A DNA stretch of 64,000 nucleotides from Isoetes taiwanensis (Eukaryota > Streptophyta > Lycopodiopsida > Isoetales > Isoetaceae). The DNA is taken from assembly GCA_021234155.1 (NCBI GenBank), contig JAJEKV010000835.1, forward strand, positions 1 through 64,000, in the 5' to 3' direction. The position numbers were made by a program, and so were the translations under genes. Positions 1 to 11,828 of this stretch are shown here, in pieces. The notes beneath the pieces are model-generated. The model searched no databases, was not told the origin of the DNA, and saw only the letters and a program-made list of their open reading frames with translations. Numbering within the stretch: position 1 is the first letter of the stretch; every line of letters begins with the position of its first letter.

Positions 1-1590
1 AAGGCAAAACTGTTAGACTAAAAAGTGCTCAGGCCCATTGTATGGAAGAATTTGATGTCTCTAGCCGCCCCAAATGGGCACGCCGCAACCCAACTGAAAT
101 TTCATCTTTTCAATTAATCATGGGAGCTCTTTTCCTCATCAATGGCTCATGTCCAACAAAAGCCATTGGAAACGGCGATCATCCGAACAAGACCTGCTCG
201 TCTTCATTACGGGACCACCTGATGATGATCAACTTCATCTCAAGCAACTCAATGAATCCTCAACAAGAGTCTACCTGGAGTCTCGCCTCCCGGATTTTGC
301 CCACTGCACTGCAGCTCAAGGAGTACCCATGGACAGAGCCGTGATTTTGGTCTGGTTTCTCCAAGACTTCCTCCCTTATTCGACCATGATCAATACCCCA
401 GCGCCCTAAAACTTTTGAGCAGTGCTATCGGCCTTGTCAATCACTCCACACAGCCCCGGTATGTAATTTTTCAAGAGCCCTGCTCATTCCAATCTGTCAT
501 GGTTCCGCCAAACCACCAACACGCGATCCACGTCATAAATAAATCAAAAATAGTTATTTGGTGTAAATATCGGCATATCAATAATGAGTGTAAAATTCAT
601 CAATGGCTCCTGCCCTCATTAAAAAGCAATGACAGTAATTCCATGTTACCCGAAGAGACCGCACTCACATCCCTAACACCGCTCCAAGAACAAAATGGTT
701 TATCAAGCACAAACCACACCGGCCCCAACGCGACATCGCCAGCTCACCTTTCAAAAATGATGAATTGACAAGAATAGACCAACCACGATCCAACCAACTT
801 CCTTGATTTTTCTAAAGCCTGGCATATCACCGCCAAGAATGGGGTCATACCACTTTCACCTGGGCTGTCTCACCTCCATTGCCCAGTCCGCCTCGGCAAA
901 TCGCATCATATCGGTCCGCCTCACTTGCCATACTAACCTCGCTTGCTAATGGCAAACAAGGCCCAGCAATTGAAGTTCAAGAAGCCCCCAAGAGCGCCAA
1001 ATAATCACGCTATCAACCCTACTCCAAAGAAATCAACTCTCGCCTGGATCAACAAGCTCATGAGGAAATTTTTCAGCACTAATCCTCCGCAGACAGTTTC
1101 ACAAAATTGGTTATTCAGTTTCGCGCGACCAAGGCATCACGTCCCTTGCCTATTATTCGCATATGACACGCGAACCTGCCTTTGCAGCCACACCCTTTCC
1201 TCAGTGAGGACGAAAAAGGTTCACTTTGCACCCGACGAAAAGCTCACAATGTCATGCCCAAAGTTCGCCAAAACATTTTGAATCTCATGTGCGTAGTCAA
1301 GGTCAAGACATTACAAATGTTCATGCCACCACTGAGCTCAACAAAGACACGATCCACCTTCAAATATCTCAGCCTCCACGCCTCCCACATATCCCAACAC
1401 AAAGTTTGAGGCTGACTTATCGTTAGCTGTCGCTTCCCTACCACGCACCTTGTCTGAAACCAGCATCCTTTTTCTCATGTACCCTCGACCTTAAAGAAAG
1501 AAGATCAAAATTCTTTGCTTGGCAACCATTTTAAACTCGGCCCTCGCTTCTCAAGGACCGCTACCACCTAACCTGCTTTTAGTTGTAATG
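1..1590 (+). pseudogene. Upstream part of the retroelement polyprotein, unassigned
   Basis: Short open + strand frames run through this stretch (for example 42-344, 149-409 and 415-768), broken by frame changes. It precedes the protease-like block, where gag or a gag-pol linker would be expected. I see no zinc knuckle (CCHC) or other diagnostic gag motif, so the assignment rests on position alone. A basic, lysine-rich peptide occurs near 943-1,100. Nothing here suggests a host gene. Confidence 0.35.
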
Positions 1591-1990
1591 TATACTTACA
1601 CCCACGTCCATGCAACGGTGGGAAATCAGCAAGTCAACCATGTTCCAAATCGAGCGGAGGTAGTGCAGTCAATCTCATCAATGACAACTCCTCAGCAAAC
1701 AAATGGGCATCACACAACTCTTTTCGTACCCCCATATGACATCAAATTGGCTAATGGCCATATCAATGACCTTCAAGGCCACACCTATTCTTCATACATC
1801 AACATTGGTGATCTCCTTTCCATGGAATTTGGAGTTTGAAAGCTGGTGAAGATCCAGGAATATGAAATGCCGCGGAAGACCTTTCTCCGTAGCAAAGAGT
1901 ATCCATTACTCGGGCTACTACTCAGCTTAGTCATCACAGATGGTCATCTCAATGCCATGCAATGGACTTGCAAACAGGCCGGACATTTCC
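1590..1990 (+). pseudogene. Retroelement aspartic protease-like remnant
   Basis: The frame at 1,519-1,839 contains the peptide YDIKLANGHINDLQG followed by YINIGDLLSMEFGV. This matches the second half of plant gypsy proteases, where a V-x-LANG strand is followed by a G-rich turn, an I-x-I-x-x-L strand and a hydrophobic DVILG-type strand. I could not see the catalytic D-S/T-G triad, which should lie just upstream and may be lost or garbled. The position immediately before RT supports the call. Confidence 0.45.
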
Positions 1991-2399
1991 GTTGATAATG
2001 AACCCTCTCTTCAGACACTGATTCTGAAGACGCTCAGAATAATAAATCAAGTTCAGGGTTACCGCTACACACATCCCAATTCCCAATATGTCGATCCTTG
2101 GGGAGAAATGACTTGACGACCGTGTCATGGTTGCCTTGCTTGACCCCCACCGCTCCTTTTTGCAACGGTAATCCAACGCTGATCACTTTTCGACGACACT
2201 CCAAACAACTCCCCGCCGTGATGTACACTGGCCATGAAGCAACCACGGTGCTAGATGACACTCCAGCAACTCCTCTTACCACGCCAGTGCCACACGCGAT
2301 CCGTTATACCCAACCTCGCGACACATTGTCTGTGATACCGTCATACCCCATATTCGACTCGAAGTCAAATTGTGGATGTTGGCAACAATCAACTCCGCC

Positions 2400-3185
2400 C
2401 CAGATGTTTTAAACCTTTCCTCTATCGTATCGGGGCCGCCACTGCTCAAAAAATTCAAACACATTTTCCTGAGTTACAAAGATCAAGGGGAATCAACAAA
2501 GCTTGGGGAACTCACCATTCCTACCAACCGATGCACGACTGTAGCAACGATGCAAGACAAAGCTCAACCCTAATTACCGTGATCGCCAAGGCGAAAGGAC
2601 AAACTCCTTGCCGCAGTTTGATCTATGAGGTCAAACATTCTGAATGGTGATTCTATCGCCATTGCCCTTAAGTTAATAATGGTAAGATCCGGCTCAGGTA
2701 GACTTATCTAAACTCAATCGTGCCACGGAGGCGATCATTTTCACTTCCCTTCACGTATCAAGTTCGAAGAAGTGGCTGGACATGAGATGTACCCTTTATG
2801 GATGGTTTCTCCACAATAAGATCTCCATCAAAGAATCAATCAACTCAAGACCACTTTCACCACCCGGGTAAGCACTTTTGCCTACAAGGTGGTTCCTTTT
2901 GGATTATCCAACTCTCCTTCAACATTTCAACGCATCATGCTCTCCGCTTTTCATGATTTCATGAAGGAAAATCCCTTCTTGCAAATTTTTCAAGATGACT
3001 TCTCTGGGCCTACGCTCCATGGTCACTCATTTGGATAAATTGGAACTCGCCTTTCGTAAATGTGATGAGTCCGCATTAGTCTCAATCCCAGAAATGCACC
3101 TTTTGCGCCACCGGGTGTTCTGTTAGGCCATGTTGTCGCCAGGGCAGAATCACCACCGGGATCCTCGCTAAAATCGGGCTTGTGC
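2400..3185 (+). pseudogene. Ty3/gypsy reverse transcriptase remnant
   Basis: The strongest block is at about 2,870-3,005, reading TFAYKVVPFGLSNSPSTFQR and then a catalytic-site peptide IFQDDFS. The family has PFGL-x-NAPATFQR followed by Y/F-x-DD. The two active-site aspartates are kept, while the usual tyrosine position reads Q. Upstream, a peptide near 2,820-2,850 matches the KES-x-x-KTTF strand after a frame shift. Downstream, 3,085-3,180 matches the LNPxKCTFxAxxGxxLGHVVS thumb region, also split across frames. At least four frame changes are needed. Confidence 0.85.
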
Positions 3186-3269
3186 TAAAAGCTCAAGCAC
3201 CAATATCAAAGAGAGACCCCGCCTTTCCTAGGGAAAGGTCAATTATTACCCACCTTCATACCTGGACTG

Positions 3270-3830
3270 GCAGCCATTGCAGATCCCATTCATAAACTTC
3301 ACGGTGATTTAATCCACCTGGCTTGAATTCCCAAAGTGAAGCCGCCTTCCAACAAATGGGGAAGCTTTTGCTTACCGTGCACCCAGACTTGTTCCTCCTC
3401 AATGGGACAAGCCCTTTCATGCTCATGTCGATGTCTCGGCGCTTGCTATTGAGCTGTTCTTTCAAGCTATATGATGCGACACCGATAAACCAAATCGCTA
3501 TGCCAGTCGAAAACTCACCCCAGCTGAAGGGCGAACTATTCGCTACCGAGCGCGGAAGCTTTGGGTCTCATTTTCAGGTCCAACGCCTGCTATTACCTTT
3601 GGGGCCAAATCAAGTTCTTTGTGGACCACCAAGCACCTCTATTTGATCAACAAATCCACGCTTCACCGGGTCGCATTGCTCGTTGGGTCCTTTCTTCTCC
3701 AAGAATTTGCTCCTTTTGAAATCGCTCATAAGGGGCAAATCTCATGTTGTTCCGGATTATCTTTTCACGCATCCACATCGATGATCCCGCAACAGAGTCT
3801 CGCACGCCTTTCCCCGATGCTCAACTTTTT
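3270..3830 (+). pseudogene. Retroelement RNase H and connection remnant
   Basis: Peptide SEAAFQQMGKLLLTVHPD (3,325-3,390) matches the W-x-x-CExAFxxLKxxLxxxPxL motif. It is followed in other frames by blocks resembling the VDAS strand, the LTPAERNYxATEREAL helix (near 3,510-3,560) and FFVDHQALxYLINKSTLxGRIARW (near 3,605-3,680). At 3,720-3,770 the HKPGKxHVVADxLSR tail is recognisable. Each block is clear on its own, but the joins need small indels, so no functional enzyme is encoded as written. Confidence 0.85.
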
Positions 3831-4029
3831 AGTCACGGCAACACCACATTGGTTCCATGATTTTCAGCATTCTCCTCATTGCGTGCTCTTTCCAACCAAG
3901 ATGAGACGCCTTCCTCGGCCAAGCGTCAACTCTGTCTATCAATTTCTCCCAGGTCCGTGACTACATTCATCCCGGTTGCTCTGGACATCTCTACAAAAGG
4001 TAAGGACAATTCATCCTTCGACGCTGTGT

Positions 4030-4745
4030 TCTACCTCATGAAGTTCCGTGACATTGTTCGAGAAGCTCATCAAGGGCTCGGTGGTGGTCATTTTCATGGT
4101 GACACCACGCACGCAAAAATTCTTCTTGGGTATTATTACCCACGCTTCTTCAAAGATGTCACGCCCACGCCAAGACGCAGACGCTTTGCCAGCCGGTGGG
4201 ACGCCCACGGCCCGGACGCCTTCCTTAACGGTCTGCACGCCACTCCCTTCAAAGAATGGGGAATGGACTTTTGTGGGGACCTTATAGACCCTCCCAAGCT
4301 GCACACACTCGCGTCTCGATACATCCCGTTCTCACCGACCACGCCACCAAATGGCGGAAGCTTGTGCACTTCCGCATAACATCGCCTAAAAGTACCGTAG
4401 TCCCCTATCAACAAAATCACGCTGACGCTGCCCCACTGAGCTGGTCGTTGATCGTGGTGTTCATTTCATCAATCATACTATCAAAGAGTCGGGACGGATT
4501 ATCTCTCGATACATCATCACAAGAGCACACCTTACTATCCTCAAGGCAATGGGTTGGCCGAAGCACCAACAAAACTCCCGGTCACCATTCTCAAGAAAAT
4601 TCAGGACGCTCCCCGCACGTGATTGGCGTGACAAAACTTCCTACAGCTTCTTTTGGGCCTACAATACTTGTTTCAAGATTGCGCATGGTCACACTCCTTT
4701 TTTAAATTGGTTTATGGTCGAAGCTCTCATGCCTTTTTGAATTCA
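4030..4745 (+). pseudogene. Retroelement integrase (HHCC-like and catalytic core) remnant
   Basis: The peptide EAHQGLGGGHFHGDTTHAKI (about 4,060-4,120) is the zinc-binding start of a plant gypsy integrase, followed by a GYYYPRFFKDV block. The two cysteines expected next are not readable, because the segment reads RRRRFASRW. The peptides FKEWGMDFCGDL (4,248-4,285) and DHATKWRKL (4,334-4,362) mark the first catalytic Asp strand. Blocks around 4,450-4,560 match the second Asp (VSDRGxHF) and the PYHPQANG region in shifted frames. Peptide AYNTCFKIAHGHTPF (4,659-4,705) and VEALMP close the core. Confidence 0.88.
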
Positions 4746-4799
4746 TTCTTCCAACACCGTTTCAATCCGGCTATCGCTCATAATCCACCACCGCTCTCA

Positions 4800-5328
4800 A
4801 AGAACGGGTCTATCAATTAGAACAAGCTTGGATGAACTTCGCAGGATGCTTATATTCGTTCTTCATGGACAACAGCTGCAAAAATCTTACATGACAAACG
4901 CTTTGAAGACAAAAACATTCAAACAAGGAGATTTGGTTCTTCTTTATGATTCCGTGTACAAAAATTTTCCTAAACTCAAGTTTCGCTTGCTTTTTGCCCC
5001 TTATCAAATTGTTCAAGTGGTTAGACCAAGTGTTTTCCAACTCGCTGAATTAGATGGCACCCATTACCTACATTAGTTAATGGTTTTCACCTCAAAGCAT
5101 TTCAAAGACACCGTAAAAGTGAACATCCCAACACGTAGACGCCTTAATCAAACACCACGTAAAGTGACTAGAAAGGCGGTAGATTATATTATAGTGGAGA
5201 ATTTTTATAAAATGTGGGCGAGGCCCGCCTTATTTCCGCTATGGGCACCGGCCTCTTATACAAAAACGGCCGAGCCCTATCTACTAAGTCCTAAGAGGAA
5301 ACCCCTACTCCGGTTCTGGAGTAGGTGA
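4800..5328 (+). pseudogene. Integrase C-terminal (GPY/F-type) module and end of pol
   Basis: The open frames 4,828-5,076 and 5,080-5,328 read HGQQLQKSYMTNALKTKTF, then GDLVLLYDSVYKNFP, then FAPYQIVQVVRPSVFQLAEL. This is the integrase C-terminal domain of plant gypsy elements: a basic helix, a GDxVLxYD strand, a GPY/F-like turn here written APY, and a VQLAxLDG strand. A stop at 5,074-5,076 interrupts it, and the next frame restarts at once with a VNG-x-HLK-like block. No chromodomain is visible. Confidence 0.75.
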
Positions 5329-5329
5329 T

Positions 5330-8300
5330 GCGGAGGGAGATGGTAGAGGTTCTCGCCCCGATCCCGCCGGTGCGGTGAACCACTCCATCCCGGTTAGTCT
5401 TGCTCTGGATATCACCATCCCGGCGACACCACCGCCCATGCGAATGCCACCTGGCTAGGCAGCTGCCAGAGATCCGCAGACAGTTCATCTACAAGTGATC
5501 CACTCGACAGCCGGTTTCAAGATGGTGCAATCTTCATCAAACCAAAGGAAGAAACATATACCGAGCGCCATCTGGATGCCTTCGCTTTCCTTGGCTCGCT
5601 TCATAGCCAATCGAGGACCTCCTTGTCGACGTGGACAATCACACAATCGCCAACGTGGAGCGTAATGCAGTCGTCAAAAGAATCGTTTCTCCGCATATCT
5701 AGCAATGGTACCTTCGACATTACTCCCTTAACATATCCCACTCGAGTTGCCAAGATGGAATGCCATCTTCTTTTCCACGCCCCCGGCCGAACATTAATGG
5801 GTAGCCCAGCACCGTCATGGATCCTATTCTTTCACTGCCTCATCCCCACCGGCCCATTGCTTCTCCCTCACTGGGACTTGGCCAAACGGCTCAACCCCTT
5901 CTTCGTGACCCTCTCCGGCATCATCAACGTGTCTCGCTTTCAAGACTTCTTCATACCTCTTTCACCCAGGCCAGCGCCTGGTGCGAAATAAACTTTTTGT
6001 TCTTCATACTTTATCCTCCAGGCTCGACTTTTCGTTTTTCCGCTGTATCTTCGTTTCAGAACTATTCTATGGTTGCCCTGCTTTACGCTTGCTATCAAGC
6101 CCTATGGATCCGCTGCCTTTAGATTCAGGATCCTTTCTTGACGCCTCTTTAATTTCTTCCGCTGGGTTCTTTATATTCCATTAGCATCGCCGCTGAACGA
6201 CACCAGTTTAATGAATTTTTTCTCAAATGGAACTTCCGGTCTAAATCCTCGGCCTATTGTAGCTTCATCAGCTAATATTAGCATCACTTATACAATTCAC
6301 CGGTGGTCGATGGCAACCACCATATTTCATCACTCAACACTTGATTCTGAGGTATTTCATATTCCCTTGCACACCCTTTTGTGTATCATGGTCCGCTATA
6401 CGTGATATTGATGTCACGTAGTTTGGTGCACCCCGCTTATCACGCCAATGTCCATCGCCCGACCAATATCGACAAGCCTCATGAGACCTTTGTAAAATTT
6501 TTGTGGCGCAAATTCCTTGGGTATTCTATCAAGAACACCCATATCAATAAGCCTTTCTATAACCTGGTCCCCATCGCTACACACCCAAGCACCACATAGA
6601 TTGGCCCCAAATGATGTTCCTATCGTTTTCTCCAAGAAATGGACCGCTAAAACCACTTCCATTTCTTCGATTGCGGGAGGGCACTTTCAAGCCCTCATCC
6701 GCCATTACTTCCCTCCCACACCACCAAATTTCATACTTCCACTCGGGCCAGCCCTTCCAGCCAATCACTGTTGGCACATCACGCCCATCTTCCCCCGGGT
6801 CATGACCCTCACCACACCATGTCACCGCTCTTCCTCCGGGCTACACCATCCACTTCTACACCATTTTTCACAAACCTCCCACACCAGGCAACAGCCACTC
6901 CACCACCACAACACCCCTCGCCGCTTGTTGTATCAAGACGCTAGGATGCTCGCCGCCGCACTTAAGTTACAGGATCCCAAGACGCTCTTATGAGCGGGTT
7001 CAACGGCACTAGAGGCCTCTCGATGCGGTACACTTAAGACCTTCAAGTCGCAACGCTAAGTTGCAACTTTGAGGCCCAACTTCAAGACAAGCATGAAGCT
7101 CTTTTTAAAGCTCATGGCGGATCTCAAGAGTACACAAGCTCAAGTCAGCCAACTCGGCAGACAAGAAGCTTGTGCCCAGTCGGAATTCGTGACTCTATTG
7201 GAGCACAACAAGTCCAAAGTCAGCCTCCGAAAGTACCAAGGATGAAGATATTGCTAAACTCAATGCCTTGTACTGAATCGCGGTGAAAATCCTTCAGCAC
7301 TCAAGTTCAAAATCTTTCAGCCCCAGATGCTCGTTGCCTCCTTGACGTTTCATTAATGTATCTCTCGCATCACCTCTCTTCAAGATCGGGCCTACAGAGG
7401 TGCGTAAACAAAAAATACCGGGATGACGGAGATTGCCGTATTCGCTCTCAATACACGGGAAATCTTCCTGTGTCAATCCTTCTCGTAAGCGGGTCCGCGG
7501 ACTGGGCCACGCCCTACTTGAAAAGGGAAAATAGGATCCGCGGATCTCAACACCGGCAAAGAAGCCATTCACCGATGAGGCTCAAAACCAAACTTGACGC
7601 CTGCATTCAATTCTTTCACGTAATGCCGGATCTGGACTTCCCTCCCCTCCCAATTATCATGATTATGTGGTTGCTCGACGCCACCTCTTCCTTTTTCAAA
7701 GTGGCACGCACCGATGGCCCTGCGGATATCCCAATCGACCGAAAGGTTGATTTTTCTCGATTTGGCCAGAACTCTCCATTGAAGACAAAGGGTTGTGTTG
7801 TGCCCTTTGTTGTCTTTTGATCTCATACACCGTGGCTTCATCCCGACTTTCACTTTCTCACAGGTTCAATTTCATGGTTTATATTTTTCATGATTTCTAT
7901 CCATTGGTGATACGTGAAAAATTTTGGCAATGGGCCACGCTACCTGTTCTGTGGTGACTTAATCACAAGCAATGGGTGCTTCAGATAACAATCCATATCT
8001 TATGGATCCCGCCGCATTCAAAACTTTTCATCAGAGTACATGCCCGAAGCTTGCCAATCATTTATCTCTTCCTCGGGCAAGCGGAAGGCCGCGAACAAAT
8101 AAGGAAGTATCTAGGGACATCCCAAGATCTTCCCCTATGCACAAGTCTATATGCAAAGACCTCGCCGGGTTACAACCAAGCATGCCTCGTTGACAAAGAA
8201 GACGGTCCCTACTGTGATGGATAGCCCTCCCACAACTCACCGCTTTCTTTGGGATCGCCGGTGTCGCACTTGATCCTGCATCTTGTCAGTCAATTCGTGG

Positions 8301-9003
8301 AGATCGCCAAGAACCCACTACCACGGGCATGGTTCCTTCTCCTATGCTTCCCCTGGTGTACCTCCACGCCCCCAAAGTTCCTCGACTTCCTCGACATGCC
8401 TTTTTGGACCAAGGTCATGGATGGTCATGCAGCGGACACCACCTCGCATCTCGACGGATCTCCCCGGGGATCCACGCTTCGCTCGCCGCATCACATTGGG
8501 AAGAAGGTGCTACTCCTCGACAACACCAAAATTGATCTACATTGCTAATGAGTTTGGTTGGCAAAATGTCACATGCGCTTCATGGTCTCAAACACCTTTT
8601 GCGTAACGCTTCCACCTCACCCGATCCTTGGGTCCATCTTTCTGGCAGGATTTTGCGCCGCCCTCAAATGTATTTTGCTCAGCTCTTAAACGGGTACGTC
8701 CCATTTTTCAATCAGAATCCAAATGCTGGCCAGTGCTTTTTGGCCTCGGGACCGCTCTCCTCATGGAGGTCGCGACATTTCTTCTCGTGACGCCCACGCC
8801 TGACTTGAAGACATGGTAACGCCTCGCTTTTTATTGATGCTGATCCCCGCCCTTTGGCCAAGACACACCTCAAGCTCTTCAATCACGCCAAGATCTCATC
8901 ACCAGTACCATATCGGGGTCTGGCCCTCACCCCCGTGAGGATCACTTTCGATCGATGGCTTCCCCACCAAACGCTTCTCCTTTCTTCACTGAAAGTGTCG
9001 CTT
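5330..9003 (+). pseudogene. Extra decayed coding region between integrase and 3' LTR
   Basis: About 3.7 kb of protein-like + strand frames separate pol from the LTR. Around 5,540-5,990 there is an acidic-basic stretch (for example DAFAFLGSLHS and VDVDNHTIANVE). A proline/histidine-rich stretch runs from 6,590 to 7,000, a charged helical stretch from 7,070 to 7,250, and 7,480-7,560 holds the peptide SADWATPYLKREN, which resembles a gag capsid W-A-x-P-x-L motif. Another proline/serine-rich block lies at 8,280-8,550. Most plant gypsy elements have nothing this long here; Tat/Athila-type elements do carry extra frames. Alternatives are a nested gag-only element or a rearrangement. I cannot assign a function. 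Confidence 0.45.
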
Positions 9004-9014
9004 GGTGGGGGGAG
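9004..9014 (+). other. Polypurine tract of the retroelement
   Basis: A G-rich run broken by one T (GGTGGGGGGAG) lies immediately before a TGTTAG start. Plus-strand priming sites of plant LTR elements have this form and position, which sets the LTR boundary at 9,015. Confidence 0.7.
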
Positions 9015-9577
9015 TGTTAGTTCCTGCCTCCCGGCACGTGACTATTCATGCATATGTCGCACTGTGTCAAGTTTCAAAGATCCTCGGCCAACCACGGTCG
9101 ACATCCAAGCCTCCACGTAAGACTAAGCAGCCACGCAATAAAAGCCTTTGGTAGCCAAGAGGCGCCGCCAGACAAGCAGGGACGGCCACCGCCTCAAGGC
9201 CATGGATTCTAGGCACTTCAAGAGGCACCGCCAACATTCTCGGTAGAATCGCCTTCCGTGAGTCGGCAGACCAGATCGGGCCGAGTGTCTATATTGGGCC
9301 CAAGGCCATTGTACTATATATATATGAGTAGAGTTAGCTCATAAGTTTGAGATGAGTTTTGAGTCTTGTCTCCTTCGCTTTTCTCCCTATTAAGCAGAGC
9401 TCATGTATTTTCATCATTGATAAGGAAGCTTATCATCTTTCTTTTCATTTGTTCTCGTTTCTTCTTTTCTTTCTCAAAGCAAATCCCCGCTGCGGACATA
9501 GTCCCCCGACTCTCCCCGTTAGATCCATCGGTTCACCAGAGGGTCGCCCGTGAGTTCCCGAACCCGCACCCCAAACA
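9015..9577 (+). repeat. 3' LTR of the Ty3/gypsy element
   Basis: The segment begins TGTTAG directly after the polypurine tract and ends in CA at 9,577 (or 9,573), giving about 560 bp with TG...CA termini. A TATA-type tract at 9,315-9,325 would be the core promoter, so U3 is about 300 bp and R starts near 9,345. A pyrimidine-rich stretch follows at 9,420-9,475. Since the 5' LTR is off-window the pair cannot be aligned, and the end is inferred from termini and from the exact start of repeat A. Confidence 0.7.
9315..9325 (+). promoter_or_regulatory. TATA box of the LTR promoter
   Basis: An alternating TA tract sits about 300 bp into the LTR, followed by GAGTAGAGTTAG and a TTTGAG-rich start of R. 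Position and spacing fit the Pol II promoter of plant LTRs. Confidence 0.55.
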
Positions 9578-11824
9578 AAGTAATAGTTTTTTACGTATGG
9601 TAGGACGTATGCATAGCCATGACGTAGATGTTCTAGAGTTATTTTGCGATGGTCCGACGATGTTTTGCAAGCCATTGAGCTTTATATCTTGATGTTTTGC
9701 ATCAACCCAGATTCCTCCATGTTTTGCGTATGTATGTAAGGTATGCCGACATTTTAACCAACAAATAGGTGGTTTTTGAGTTTGATCTTGCTCATTACGC
9801 TTAGGAATGATTATGCTTCTAAAGAAATTTGGCTTCTAAATTGCTCATTCCTTTTAGGTGTCCGCTCTTTAAGAACATACCACATGACTAAACTGATCTA
9901 ATTGTATTGTGAAGCACATGGTAAAATTGTGGGTTCAACTCCCACATGTTCATCTTCCCATTGTAGTCACAAAATTCTAAATCCTCTATTGCATTGTCAT
10001 ACAACGCTTTTAAATATCATAAGCTCAAAATTAGGTTGCAAAATTATACCGTAAACTATTTGGTAATATTAAAATGTTAACCATTTGGTATCATGCAAAA
10101 AGTCATCTATACTTATCATATGTTGTTGTTACAATTAATCACTATAAACTCGCATTTTAGCAAACCTAAACCAATTACATTTATCGATAAGTTGTTAATG
10201 ATTAATCACTATAAATCATCGTGAATATAGACACTAAAAATTACCACGGTATATGCTAAGGAAGATAGATGGGATTGATAATCATTCTTTTAAACTAGAC
10301 ATATTAAGCAATAACGACATCATATATTTTAAGTTGTTATAAAGATCAACTATAACTATCATGTTCTACTACCATATAAAAAACAATGATCTTTTATCAC
10401 GCCGTGGAATTGTATTGATGAACTATAATGTATAACCAAATATGGTTTGTAAAACTTTTGGCCCACATATCGGTAATGATTTTAAGATTTGGTTTTCACT
10501 AATAAATCATTTCAAAAAAATCATACCGATTCAATTTTGGGGCCTTGTGCTTGAACCATAGCTCCATGTCAAGTATGTCGCAACATTATTGCCGATGCTA
10601 GTATCATGTTAATGTTGCTCTTCATGTGGTGCTTCCAAACCCCTAACCATCTCTCTTCGAAGCACCCTCATCGCCGGTCAAGCACTTCTGTGTCCCTAGC
10701 AATGTTGTCGCTGGCTTCTCTCGCCAATCAACGCACTTCTTTAACACCTTCATCCGCCGTTCTCGCTTCATAGTCCTCATCTTCGAAAGGGAGGAGGGGG
10801 TTCACGGAGGATTCCTTCCTTCTCATGCTATCGACGGCTCCTACACCAAGCTAGATTAGAAAAATAGAGAAAATACAATCAAGTGTATAAACTACGGAGA
10901 ATGTAGCCTTACATTTATAAAGATGGGTTCCATTTTTTTTTTTCATGAATGCTCATCTCCTCCTCAACCGGGTTCAAGTTGCCGAGCATATCTTCAATGG
11001 CCATGTATCCCAAAAATAACAAAGAAAAGCTCACACAACAACCGCGAATGAAAAACTAGCTTTCGAGGATCGCTTTTATAGAAGAGCAAGGATAAACTTA
11101 AAGGAACACTTATTATCCACTTTAAGAAACTAAGGAATTAGCGATGCAAAAGTAAGGGAGTAGCACATCGCTACGCCAACAAAAGGAATAAGGGTTTTTG
11201 TAAACAGAAAAAATGAAAGACGGCCGCCCGCATACAAATAGAGGGACATTTAAAGAAACGAGACGCCATTTAACCACGAGTGACGCCGCTTAATGACGCT
11301 ATCTCGCCATCTAACGACGCCAATAACGACGCCCTAGTTTATAACAACGCCGCATCGGTTTTGTAAACTTTATATGTTTCATTTTTTCCCCGCCATTTTG
11401 TATAAGCACTCCAAGAATGGCCAAAACGAGTCGCCAAGAGGTTCTTACATTGTCAAAAATGCAAACAAGCGGAGATATCTGAAGCTATTTCGCTCATGTC
11501 AATCGGTCCGCAACACCAGGTGAGAAGGGAACTCAACGAAAGCATGGAATGGAGGAGGTCACGACCGCTTTTTAGGAAATCCTCGAAAAGAAGAGGTCGG
11601 GTTCAAGTTGTTCAAAGAATTGAATGACTTCAAAGGAAGGAGCTTGCTCCTTTCTAATCTCTCAAGTTCCATATTTGCTGTGGCAAAAGGCAATCAAGAG
11701 GTCACGAGAATGGATGATGTTTGGATCCACAACTCTTTGAAACCTATTTTCTAATCTTTATGAGAGACAACAAAGGCAGCTGAATCTTTGGCATTCATCC
11801 TCTTGATGCCACATCTCATCATAT

Positions 11825-11828
11825 TATA
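11825..11828. other. Empty target site for the MITE present in repeat B
   Basis: Repeat A reads CATATTATAGCCATAGATGG here. Repeat B has the same flanks, but with TATA duplicated around the insertion at 22,898-23,203. A therefore shows the pre-insertion state. Confidence 0.8.

Larger units (their letters stand above)
1..9577 (+). mobile_element. Ty3/gypsy LTR retrotransposon, 5'-truncated by window edge, frames broken
   Basis: The element reads on the + strand in the order protease, reverse transcriptase, RNase H, integrase, integrase C-terminal module, extra coding region, polypurine tract, 3' LTR. RT before RNase H before integrase is the Ty3/gypsy (Metaviridae) order; copia elements have integrase first. 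No single frame stays open: matching peptide blocks jump frame every 50-150 bases and contain stops, so this is a decayed copy or one with many consensus errors. The 5' LTR, primer-binding site and any 5' gag must lie left of the window. Sub-parts are annotated separately. Confidence 0.9.

Noticed and set aside
9870-9953. tRNA-like segment: a perfect 17-base T-arm hairpin with a GGTTCAACTCC B-box and a possible 6-bp acceptor pairing, also present at about 21,030
   Set aside because: No anticodon arm or D arm can be folded, the A-box is missing, and the first acceptor pair is a mismatch. It may be a tRNA-derived SINE remnant, but there is too little to call it.
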